Below, piece by piece: positions 23,741 to 31,228 of a DNA stretch of 35,219 nt; the stretch's first letter is position 1, and each line of letters begins with the position of its first letter. This DNA comes from CAYXDO01 sp964463485. GTDB taxonomy: Bacteria > Myxococcota > Kuafuiibacteriia > Kuafuiibacteriales > Kuafuiibacteriaceae. The position numbers and the translations under genes are program-made. A model generated the notes under the pieces. That model did not search any database. It saw only the letters and a program-made list of their open reading frames with translations, and had not been told where the DNA came from. The stretch lies in assembly GCA_964463485.1 (NCBI GenBank), contig CAYXDO010000112.1:1-35219 (forward strand), in the 5' to 3' direction.

Positions 23741-23836
23741 GGCACTGCCTCTCTCGTCGCGTCGTGCGACGCCTTGACGTTACATCCGCCCGGCGAGCCG
23801 GACGACGCCACTATCTCCAGACTCAGGGAGGAGTCA

Positions 23837-23956
23837 ATGCGGCCGATGAAGGTGCCACCGTTCGCCGCCGCACTCGGACTCTTTCTACCTCCTGGGTTGC
23901 ACGTCGGGGCTCGTCCTGGAAGCGCTCAGCTTGTGTCGCGCGTCCGCTCCAGCTAA
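23837..23956 (+). CDS. Possible 39-aa leader peptide
   Basis: A short frame beginning MRPMKVPPFAAALGLFLPPG has an unusually good ribosome binding site (GGGAGGAG, 23826-23833) 3 nt before ATG 23837. It ends 13 bp before the GTG start of the 319-aa gene. It could be a leader peptide coupling translation, or a chance frame. Only the ribosome binding site supports it. Confidence 0.25.
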   Translation: MRPMKVPPFAAALGLFLPPGLHVGARPGSAQLVSRVRSS

Positions 23957-23969
23957 GGATTACGGATCC

Positions 23970-24929
23970 GTGACGAACCCTTCCAAGGTGCCGGTGCTTT
24001 TGGCCAACCGCATCGTGGTGGTCGCCGATTCGGTCCACTATGTGGTCGAGCAGCTTCGCTCTCACTCGGCCTTCATGGTCGACGCCAAGGGCGATTCGGG
24101 AGTGTGGAGCCGCACGGATTTCGTCATCGGAGTCGAGGGAGTCGAAAAGGGGGTCGAGTTCAACGCTGATCCCGAGGATCTCGGGCTCGCTCGGCTTCGA
24201 ATCAAATCCAAACCCGAAGCCCGGCGCCTCGCCATGGCTCTCATGGCCTTGGCGTTCGACAAGGTCGACGGGCCAAAAGAGAAGGCCCACACGAGCTCCG
24301 TGGCCAACCGGGCCGTCGTTCCTCCGGCGAAGGCGCTCCGACGCGTCCGAGCTCGTGAAGTCACAGAGATTGCCGAGCCTAGCGTAGGGGACGAATTTTT
24401 GGGTGAGTCTCAACCCACCACGAGCTCCCCAGCGCTCTCGGCGAACGCTCACCTGGCCCGAGACTTCATCGTCGACCAAGTCGCGACGCAAACCGCCTTC
24501 GCCGCTGGATTGACGCTGGGCCCCGCCTCGCCTGGCCAAAGGGTGGAATTCGAGGAGCTCGACACCCACCAGAACCGGACCGAGGCCGCTCCAGCCGTGA
24601 GTGTCGTGATCAACCCAGTCGAGCCTTCTGCCTTCGACGATCAGAAGACCCCGGGCTATCGAGAATTTGACGAGAAGACGCCAAAACCCGACTCCTCTCT
24701 CGAAGACGATTTGTGTATCGAGATCGAAGAGCTCGAGCCAGTGAGAGAGCAGCCGGAACCTATCAGCGCACTGGGGGACAAGCCCAAGCAAGCCGTGAGT
24801 CTGGGCTTTGCGGCGATCGACGAGGCCGAAGAGCGGACACCGAAGTCGATGAAGCCTCCGACGAAGAAGGCTCACGCAACAGGGGAGATCGGTATGAAGC
24901 GGAGGCATCCGACGCGAGGCCGCTCGTGA
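23970..24929 (+). CDS. Unknown protein with disordered acidic tail
   Basis: A 319-aa protein of unrecognised family. About the first 95 residues look folded (KVPVLLANRIVVVADSVHYV, VDAKGDSGVWSRTDFVIG, ARLRIKSKPEARRLAMALMA). The rest is low-complexity and charged, with short acidic motifs (VEFEELDT, DDLCIEIEELEPV) and a basic end (KRRHPTRGRS). The first domain has alternating strands like a small beta-barrel, but I cannot name it. The start is GTG 23970, with AAGGA about 10 nt upstream; a TTG at 23931 is in frame. It is transcribed divergently from the MoxR operon and may be unrelated to it. The opposite-strand frame across the same region was rejected. Confidence 0.65.
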   Translation: MTNPSKVPVLLANRIVVVADSVHYVVEQLRSHSAFMVDAKGDSGVWSRTDFVIGVEGVEKGVEFNADPEDLGLARLRIKSKPEARRLAMALMALAFDKVDGPKEKAHTSSVANRAVVPPAKALRRVRAREVTEIAEPSVGDEFLGESQPTTSSPALSANAHLARDFIVDQVATQTAFAAGLTLGPASPGQRVEFEELDTHQNRTEAAPAVSVVINPVEPSAFDDQKTPGYREFDEKTPKPDSSLEDDLCIEIEELEPVREQPEPISALGDKPKQAVSLGFAAIDEAEERTPKSMKPPTKKAHATGEIGMKRRHPTRGRS

Positions 24930-24949
24930 GTGGTCCGTCCATCGTTGGG

Positions 24950-25015
24950 GGTCGCTGAAAAAGGGCTTCGAAGCTCATGCCGCGGCTCGTGTATGCCGAG
25001 GCTCGTGTATGCCGA
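24950..25015 (+). mobile_element. Solo end of the MITE-like repeat plus tandem duplication
   Basis: 24950-24982 matches the minus strand of 10484-10515 with three mismatches and one gap (shared core GGTCGCTGAA, then CTCATGCCG). It is followed by an exact 16-bp tandem duplication, GGCTCGTGTATGCCGA (24984-24999, 25000-25015). The other element also has short tandem repeats at this position. No opposite terminal arm is found here. Confidence 0.65.
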
Positions 25016-25058
25016 TCATGTGCAACGTCGCGGCCCGCAACTCGAGCTCGCAACGCTA

Positions 25059-25089
25059 CTATTGACAATAGGACGATGCTCTGTAAGCT
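25059..25089 (+). promoter_or_regulatory. Promoter with palindromic operator for the RND operon
   Basis: CTATTGACAATAG (25059-25071) is a perfect 13-base odd palindrome that contains a consensus -35 box, TTGACA (25062-25067). TAAGCT (25084-25089), 16 bp downstream, is a weak -10. The ATG at 25099 would then be almost leaderless. The overlap of operator and -35 suggests repression. Confidence 0.55.
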
Positions 25090-25098
25090 CCGACCGTA

Positions 25099-25230
25099 AT
25101 GGGAACGCGCCGACCGCAAGCGCTCGGTGAGCTCGAGGCGACCGTCCTGAGCGCGGCTGGGCGAAGGGCCTCGTTGACCGCTCGAAGCGTCTGTGATGCT
25201 TTGACTGTGGGAAATGCACGTCGTGACCTT
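25099..25230 (+). other. BlaI/CopY-like N-terminal remnant, in frame with TolC gene
   Basis: The first 44 codons (LGELEATVL, LTARSVCDALT, RRDLVPTI) resemble the N-terminal winged-helix of BlaI/MecI/CopY repressors, where LG-LE-VL, LTVREV and LAYTTV are the landmarks. The frame then runs straight into the TolC signal sequence. It is probably a deletion remnant of a repressor gene that once led the operon. Confidence 0.45.
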
Positions 25231-26469
25231 GTGCCTACTATCGCCAGTAAGATTTGGCTCGCGGTCCTGCTGCTCCCAGGCCTTTCGCAGGCGGAGCCGA
25301 TGGGCGAGCCTGAGTATGTCCAGGCGGTGCTCGCGCTGGGGCTCGAGCTGCGAGTGGCTGAGCGCGAAGTCTCGCTCGCTCGAGCGGACGAGGCCGGCGC
25401 GGGCCTGTGGCCAAACCCATCCATCGAGTGGGAGCGGCAGGCAGGACCCGGTGGTCACGAGGACAGGGTGTTCGCGTCCGTTCCCCTCGTGATCTCCGGA
25501 CGACTTGGCCTCGAGCAGACCGTGGCGGAGCGAGGATCGCGGGCTGCCGAAGCACGCAGAGATCAGGCCCGCGCAGAGGTTCATGCAGAGGCGGCGCGGA
25601 GGTTCACCGCAGTGATCGCCGAGAAGGCGCGCGTGCAGGCGCTCGAGGCGTCGCTCGGCGCGTTGGTCGAGCTCGCCAAGGTCGTGCAGGCGCGGGCGCG
25701 AGCGGGTTCGGCGGCGGGCTACGAGACGCTGCGGATCGAAGTCGAGCGGGCTTCGGTGGAGGGTCTCCTTCGCGGCGCTTTGGCCTCCAAAGAGAGCGCA
25801 TCTTTGGCTGCCCTGCAAATGCTGGGGCCTTCGACACGCGTACTTCCCGACTTTCGCGGCGCTTTGCCTCGAGAGTCGGCAGCCCTGTCGCTCGGCTCGT
25901 TGCTCGAGGGCCTCGAGTCTCGCCGCGCAGATCTCAGGGCGCTCGCGCTCGAGGCGGAGCGAGCGGACGCGGAGCTAGAACGGGCCGATCGCGGATGGGT
26001 TCCTGAACCCACGGTGCGCGCAGGAATCCTGCTCTTGGATGCAGGGGCAGGGCTCGAGACCGCTTACGTGGCGGGTCTTGCCGTCCCGCTCCGGCTGTTC
26101 GAGCGAAGTCAGGGCGAGGCCGCCCGAGCCTCCGCGATGCGTTCGCTCTTGGAGGCAAAGCGGACTCAGTTGCTGCACTCGGCTCGATCCCGAGTGAGTG
26201 CGGCGGCAGAGGCGCTCTCGAGCAGGCGTGAGCAGCTGGACCTGCACCGGACCGAGGTAGTCCTTCGAACGGAGGAGCTTCGCGCGATCGCGAAGGCCGC
26301 CTATGAAGGCGGGTCTGCGGATCTACTCGTGCTCGTCGACGCGGAGCGGGCCGCGCGGGAGGCCCAACTCATTGGCATAGACCTCGCCCGCGGGCTCGTC
26401 GACGCGGAGACCGAGCTCCTCTTTCTTGCCGGCGTCCTCGACGGCTCGGCTGGGAGCACTCATCCATGA
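25099..26469 (+). CDS. TolC-family outer membrane protein of RND efflux system
   Basis: This is the CzcC/CusC-type outer membrane channel. The frame is 456 aa, but residues 1-44 look like repressor sequence. An export signal follows (IASKIWLAVLLLPGLSQA, about 48-65), so the functional start may be GTG 25231. The mature part has the paired long helical hairpins of the family: LGLELRVAEREVSLARADEAGAG, GLWPNPSIEW, and the repeat copy ALALEAERADAELERADRGW with VPEPTVRAG. Ala/Glu/Arg-rich coiled segments precede each strand pair, and YEGGSADLLVLVDAERA is the usual C-terminal landmark. The stop overlaps the adaptor gene start as ATGA, showing a coupled operon. Expression probably starts from the promoter at 25059-25089. 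Confidence 0.87.
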   Translation: MGTRRPQALGELEATVLSAAGRRASLTARSVCDALTVGNARRDLVPTIASKIWLAVLLLPGLSQAEPMGEPEYVQAVLALGLELRVAEREVSLARADEAGAGLWPNPSIEWERQAGPGGHEDRVFASVPLVISGRLGLEQTVAERGSRAAEARRDQARAEVHAEAARRFTAVIAEKARVQALEASLGALVELAKVVQARARAGSAAGYETLRIEVERASVEGLLRGALASKESASLAALQMLGPSTRVLPDFRGALPRESAALSLGSLLEGLESRRADLRALALEAERADAELERADRGWVPEPTVRAGILLLDAGAGLETAYVAGLAVPLRLFERSQGEAARASAMRSLLEAKRTQLLHSARSRVSAAAEALSSRREQLDLHRTEVVLRTEELRAIAKAAYEGGSADLLVLVDAERAAREAQLIGIDLARGLVDAETELLFLAGVLDGSAGSTHP

Positions 26470-28040
26470 GATATTCGTTTGGAACGCTCTTCTGCGCTCT
26501 ACTCGGGTGCGTTCAGCACGAGCACGCCCACCCTGCTGGCGAGGGAGCTCACGGTTCGGCCGAGCCTGAAGCTCCGACTTTGTCGGTCACGAGCTACCAG
26601 AGCGGTCTCGAGCTGTTCATGGAGTATCCATCGCTCGTGGTCGGCCGGCCCTCTTGGCTCGTCGCTCACTTCACGGACGCGCGTGACCCAGGCGGATTTC
26701 GAGTGGTGACCGCGGGGCGCGTGACGGTCAAGCTGAGCTCTCCAGGGTCGGAGCAGACGTTCGTCGCCGAGAAGCTGCTTCGCGACGGGATCTTCAAGCC
26801 GGAGGTCACTCCCGCGCGCCCCGGGCCTGCCACGCTCGTACTCACTCTGGAGGGTCCCCAAGTTTCGGGCGTGGTGGAGGTCGGTGAAGTAATGGTGTTC
26901 GCGAGCGTGGCGGAGGCCATCAAGGCGGCTCCAGAGGAGGCCGCCGGGACCGAGCGAGCGTTTCCGTTCTTGAAGGAGCAACAGTGGAAGACGAGCTACG
27001 CCACAGCCTTGGCGGAGCAGAGAGCTCTTCAGGGGGGCGTGCGGGCGAATGGGGAGCTCGAGCCGGTCGCGGGGCAGTCTGCTGAGTTGTCGGCTCCGGT
27101 CGCGGCAAGGGTTCAGGTGGGAGAGGCGGTGCCTTTCCTTGGCCAGCAAGTCAGGCGCGGCCAACTCTTGGTCCGGCTGGTGCCGACGTCGGTGGCCAGC
27201 GCCACGGACTTTGCGGCGATCGAGCTCGAATGGAGTCGTGCGCAATCCGAGCTCGGCCTGGCCGAGCGGGAGCTCTCGCGCGCCGAGGAGATGCTGGCCG
27301 CAAAAGCGGTCCCCGAGAAGCAGGTAGACACCGCCCGAGTCGCCCGAGAGCTCGCGCTGGCGCGCGTGACCGCCGCCGAGCATCAACGCGACCTCTTTCG
27401 GAGCACTCAGACTGGCAAGGCACCCGGCGCAGGAGCGACCTTCGAGCTGCGCTCCCCGCTCGACGGCGTCATCTCCTTCGCCAGAGTCACTCCAGGCGCC
27501 GTCGTCGAAGCCGGCGCGCGTCTCGTCTCCGTGGTGAACGCAGAGAAGCTGTGGCTCGAGGCCAAGGTCTACGAGCCCGACGCGCCGCTGATCGAACGCT
27601 CCCCAGGCGCCGCTTTCACCGTCGCTGGGTTTCAGAGAGAGTTCGTCGTCGACGAAAAGAACGGTCGCCGAGTTGCCGTCGGCGCGGTCGTCGATCGCGC
27701 GACGCGCACCGTGCCGATCATCTTCGAGCTCTCGAACCCCGGGGGCCTGCTCAAACCAGGCATGTTCGCGAAGGTCACACTCTTCACTGGAGAGACCGTG
27801 CGCACTCTCTCGGTCCCCGAGTCTGCGGTGGTCGACGACAACGGCAAGCCCATCGTGTTCGTCATGGATGGCGGTGAGTCGTTCTTCAAGCGAGTCATCA
27901 AGATCGGGATTCGCTCGGCGGGCTACGTGCAGGTGCTCGAGGGGCTCCGCGAAGGGGACCGCGTCGTCTCTCGCGGTGCTTACGAAATCAAGCTCGCCAC
28001 GGCTTCGGGGACGATCCCCGAGCATGGCCACCAGCACTGA
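26466..28040 (+). CDS. RND efflux periplasmic adaptor, lipoprotein
   Basis: A 524-aa membrane-fusion protein. The signal ends ALLGC, so Cys15 is probably lipidated, and His residues follow at once (HEHAHPAGEGAH). Residues of about 35-150 form an additional beta-rich domain (MEYPSLVVGRPSWLVAHF, GRVTVKLSSPG) before the standard adaptor. The standard part has a lipoyl-like half (ELSAPVAARVQVGEAVPFLG), an alpha-hairpin (AAIELEWSRAQSELGLAERE), the second lipoyl half (LRSPLDGVISFARVTPGA) and the beta-barrel and membrane-proximal domains (LLKPGMFAKVTLF, VPESAVVDDNGKPIVFV). The C-terminus is EHGHQH. The adaptor bridges the pump at 28052 and the channel at 25099. The His clusters at both ends fit metal handling. 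Confidence 0.92.
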   Translation: MRYSFGTLFCALLGCVQHEHAHPAGEGAHGSAEPEAPTLSVTSYQSGLELFMEYPSLVVGRPSWLVAHFTDARDPGGFRVVTAGRVTVKLSSPGSEQTFVAEKLLRDGIFKPEVTPARPGPATLVLTLEGPQVSGVVEVGEVMVFASVAEAIKAAPEEAAGTERAFPFLKEQQWKTSYATALAEQRALQGGVRANGELEPVAGQSAELSAPVAARVQVGEAVPFLGQQVRRGQLLVRLVPTSVASATDFAAIELEWSRAQSELGLAERELSRAEEMLAAKAVPEKQVDTARVARELALARVTAAEHQRDLFRSTQTGKAPGAGATFELRSPLDGVISFARVTPGAVVEAGARLVSVVNAEKLWLEAKVYEPDAPLIERSPGAAFTVAGFQREFVVDEKNGRRVAVGAVVDRATRTVPIIFELSNPGGLLKPGMFAKVTLFTGETVRTLSVPESAVVDDNGKPIVFVMDGGESFFKRVIKIGIRSAGYVQVLEGLREGDRVVSRGAYEIKLATASGTIPEHGHQH

Positions 28041-28051
28041 GGCGTAGAAGA

Positions 28052-31000
28052 ATGAACCGCCTCATTCGCTGGTCGATCGAACATCGTTTGCTCGTCGTCG
28101 CGCTCTCCGTGCTGCTCCTCGTAGCTGGCTTCGACACGGCGAGGAAGATGCCGGTCGACGTGTTTCCCGACCTGACCGCGCCCACGGTCACCGTGCTCAC
28201 CGAGGCCCATGGCCTCGCCCCTGAGGAGGTCGAGACACTCGTGACCTTTCCCATCGAGACCGCGGTGAATGGCGCCACCGGCGTCCGACGCGTACGCTCC
28301 GCCTCCGGCGTCGGTATCTCGATCGTGTGGGTCGAGTTCGAGTGGGGCACGGATATTTACGTGGCGCGACAGGTCGTCAACGAGAAGCTCCAGCTGGTCG
28401 GCGCTCAGCTGCCCAAAGACGTGCTGCCGCCCGCGATGGCCCCGATCTCGTCGGTGATGGGTGAGATCCTCTTTCTCTCCGTCGCGTGGGATCAGGAAGC
28501 GCCGGACGACGCCGGGCGCCTGTCGCAGATGATGGAAGCGCGGAGCGCCGCGGACTGGGTGATTCGGAAGCGGCTTTTGTCGGTCGCCGGAGTATCGCAA
28601 GTCATACCCATTGGCGGCGCGGTGAAGCAGTATCAGGTCCTCTTACGCCCAGAAGCGCTCGACGGATTCGATGTCGATTTCGAACAAGTCGCCGACGCGC
28701 TTCGAACGACCAACCAGAACGCGTCGGGCGGATTCTATGTCGAGAGTGGTCAGGAGTATCTCCTTCGCGCGGTCGGTCGAGCGACCAGCCTCGAAGACAT
28801 CGTCGGCACCGTCGTGACCGTCCGCGACGGTCAGCCGATCACCGTGGGTCAGGTCGCGAACGTAGCGTTGGGTGCCAAGATAAAACGCGGCGAAGGCAGC
28901 GCGAACGCAGCTCCAGCGGTCATTCTCGCGATCTTGAAGCAGCCGGCCGCCAACACCCTCGAGCTCACTCGCCGACTCGACCTCGTGCTCGACGAGCTCG
29001 CTCCTACCCTCCCGAAAGGCATGGTGGTCAATCGGAACATCTTTCGCCAGTCCGATTTCATTTCGGTCGCCATCCGCAACGTGTCGGTCGCGCTGCGCGA
29101 CGGCGCGATCTTGGTCGCGATCATCCTGTTCCTCTTCCTGATGAACACCCGAGCGACCTTCATCTCACTCACTGCCATCCCACTCTCTCTGGTCGTCGCA
29201 GTGCTCGCGCTCAAAGCGCTGGGAGTCACACTCAACACCATGACCATCGGCGGGCTGACGATCGCCATTGGAGCGCTGGTCGACGACGCCATCATCGACG
29301 TCGAGAACGTAGTCCGGCGGCTCCGAGAGAACGCTCACGCTCCACCCGGAGAGCGTCGCCCTCTCGACGAGATCATCTTTCGGGCGTCGATCGAAGTCAG
29401 GACTTCGATCGTGTTCGCGACCCTCATCATCGTCCTGGTGTTCCTGCCCCTGTTCTTCCTAGCTGGCCTCGAGGGTCGAATGCTCGCGCCGCTCGGGCTC
29501 GCATATATCGTGGCCATCTTTGCCTCGCTGGTCGTCGCGGTGACGCTCACGCCGGCGCTCTGCTCGTACCTTCTGAGAGGTGGACGAACGCTCGCGCACG
29601 GCGACGGTCCGCTGCTCTGGTGGTTGAAGGGCCGTTACGAACCCACGCTCGCTTGGTCGCTCGCCCATCCAAAGCTCGTGTTGGGCGCGGCGGCGTTAGC
29701 GCTGATCGCGACGCTTGGAACACTCCCCTTCCTGGGTCGCTCCTTCCTCCCTGAGTTCAACGAGGGAACGCTGACCCTCAACGTCATCACACTTCCCGGC
29801 ACGTCGCTCCTCGAGTCGGATCGGCTCGGGCAGCGCGTCGAACGAGCTCTCTTGTCCTTTCCGGAGGTGGTCTCGACCTCTCGTCGAACTGGTCGAGCGG
29901 AGCTCGACGAGCACGCCCAAGACGTCAACGCCGCCGAGGTCGATGTCAGCCTCGATCTCAGCAAAGGGACTCGCACCAAGCAGGAGCTGCTCGCGGAGCT
30001 CCGACGGGCGCTCTCTCAGGTCCCCGGCGCGGCCGTGACGATCGGGCAGCCGCTCTCTCACCGCATCGATCATATGCTGTCCGGTACACGAGCCAACGTC
30101 GCGCTCAAACTCTATGGCGACGACCTCGACCAACTCAGGACGCTCGCCGAGCAGGTCAAGAAGGTCGCGGAGAGCACACCTGGCGCCGTGGACGTCGGGA
30201 TCGAGCAACAAATCGACATCCCCGAAATCGAGATTCGGGCCGACCGCGACGCCGTGGCGCGGTTCGGATTGACCACGGGCGAGCTCGCCGAGACCGTCGA
30301 GCGTGCCTTCGCTGGAGAGACCGTCGGCGCCGTGCTCGAAGGCCAGCGCTCCGTGGAGCTCGTGGTGAGGCTCGACGACTCCTCCCGAAGCGACCTCGAA
30401 GCGATCGGATCCACACTCATCGACACTCCGGCGGGGCCCCGGGTTCCGTTGCGTCTGTTGGCGACCCTCGTCCGAGAGTCCGGTCCCAACACGATCAGCC
30501 GAGAGGGTGTACAACGCAAGATGGTCGTTCAGGCCAACGTGGCCGGTCGCGACCTGACTTCGGTCGTCGACGACATCAGGGCCCGCATCGCCAGCAGCGT
30601 CCAGTTTCCGGAGGGTTATTACATCGTGTTCGGAGGACAATTCGAGAGCGCCGAGGAGGCCACGAGGACGATCGGGCTCTTGTCGATACTCGCCATTGCC
30701 GGAATCTTTCTTCTCCTTGCGCTGGCGCTCTCCTCGATGAGGAATGCGCTCTTGACACTCATCAACCTTCCGCTCGCGTTGATTGGAGGGATCATCGCGG
30801 TCGCGCTGACTTCGGGAGTCGTGAGTGTCGCCTCGCTCGTAGGATTCATTACTCTGTTTGGGATCGCGACCCGCAACGGCATCCTCATGGTGAGTCACTT
30901 CGAGCACTTGATCGAGGAGGAAGGGAAGTCACTGGCCGAGGCGGTCGTCGTGGGCTCGGTGGAGAGACTCGCGCCCATCCTCATGACCGCGTTGTGTGCG

Positions 31001-31228
31001 GGGCTGGCGCTGGTCCCCCTCGTGCTCGCGGGCGATGAGCCGGGGAACGAGATCCAGGCGCCGATGGGTGTGGTCATTCTGGGAGGCCTGTTGTCTTCGA
31101 CACTTCTCAACATGGTGGTCGTGCCGGTGCTGTTCAAGTTGTTCGGGAAGCCGCCTCTGAAGTCGACCAGAGACACGCCCGAGGCCGTTCTGATTCCCTC
31201 TGCGGCGGAGCTGCCGCGGCCGACATGA
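28052..31228 (+). CDS. Heavy-metal-type RND efflux pump (CzcA/CusA family)
   Basis: A 1058-aa inner-membrane proton antiporter with the standard RND plan: a first membrane helix (LLVVALSVLLLVAGF), a large periplasmic loop, a block of helices near 340-540, a second loop, and a final block near 870-1040. The transmembrane-4 motif reads AIGALVDDAIIDVEN (about 405-419). It lacks the DFG of the Zn/Co/Cd pumps (CzcA) and resembles the Cu/Ag AIG type, but with two adjacent Asp residues, so the substrate is undecided. The Met residues of the CusA relay could not be checked by eye. The start lies 11 bp after the adaptor stop. The stop overlaps the next start as ATGA. Confidence 0.94.
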   Translation: MNRLIRWSIEHRLLVVALSVLLLVAGFDTARKMPVDVFPDLTAPTVTVLTEAHGLAPEEVETLVTFPIETAVNGATGVRRVRSASGVGISIVWVEFEWGTDIYVARQVVNEKLQLVGAQLPKDVLPPAMAPISSVMGEILFLSVAWDQEAPDDAGRLSQMMEARSAADWVIRKRLLSVAGVSQVIPIGGAVKQYQVLLRPEALDGFDVDFEQVADALRTTNQNASGGFYVESGQEYLLRAVGRATSLEDIVGTVVTVRDGQPITVGQVANVALGAKIKRGEGSANAAPAVILAILKQPAANTLELTRRLDLVLDELAPTLPKGMVVNRNIFRQSDFISVAIRNVSVALRDGAILVAIILFLFLMNTRATFISLTAIPLSLVVAVLALKALGVTLNTMTIGGLTIAIGALVDDAIIDVENVVRRLRENAHAPPGERRPLDEIIFRASIEVRTSIVFATLIIVLVFLPLFFLAGLEGRMLAPLGLAYIVAIFASLVVAVTLTPALCSYLLRGGRTLAHGDGPLLWWLKGRYEPTLAWSLAHPKLVLGAAALALIATLGTLPFLGRSFLPEFNEGTLTLNVITLPGTSLLESDRLGQRVERALLSFPEVVSTSRRTGRAELDEHAQDVNAAEVDVSLDLSKGTRTKQELLAELRRALSQVPGAAVTIGQPLSHRIDHMLSGTRANVALKLYGDDLDQLRTLAEQVKKVAESTPGAVDVGIEQQIDIPEIEIRADRDAVARFGLTTGELAETVERAFAGETVGAVLEGQRSVELVVRLDDSSRSDLEAIGSTLIDTPAGPRVPLRLLATLVRESGPNTISREGVQRKMVVQANVAGRDLTSVVDDIRARIASSVQFPEGYYIVFGGQFESAEEATRTIGLLSILAIAGIFLLLALALSSMRNALLTLINLPLALIGGIIAVALTSGVVSVASLVGFITLFGIATRNGILMVSHFEHLIEEEGKSLAEAVVVGSVERLAPILMTALCAGLALVPLVLAGDEPGNEIQAPMGVVILGGLLSSTLLNMVVVPVLFKLFGKPPLKSTRDTPEAVLIPSAAELPRPT

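Noticed and set aside
23774..23817. TTGACG and TATCTC as a promoter for the divergent gene
   Set aside because: The spacing is about 32 bp, far from the usual 16-18.
23823..24908. Long minus-strand frame (361 aa) opposite the 319-aa gene
   Set aside because: Composition is that of a GC-rich shadow, with no start signal or domain; the plus-strand frame has a coherent domain and tail.
26499..28037. 512-aa minus-strand frame opposite the adaptor gene
   Set aside because: Antisense shadow of a well-recognised membrane-fusion protein.
29696..30907. 403-aa minus-strand frame opposite the RND pump
   Set aside because: Antisense shadow of a conserved pump; sequence is charged and low in hydrophobic order.
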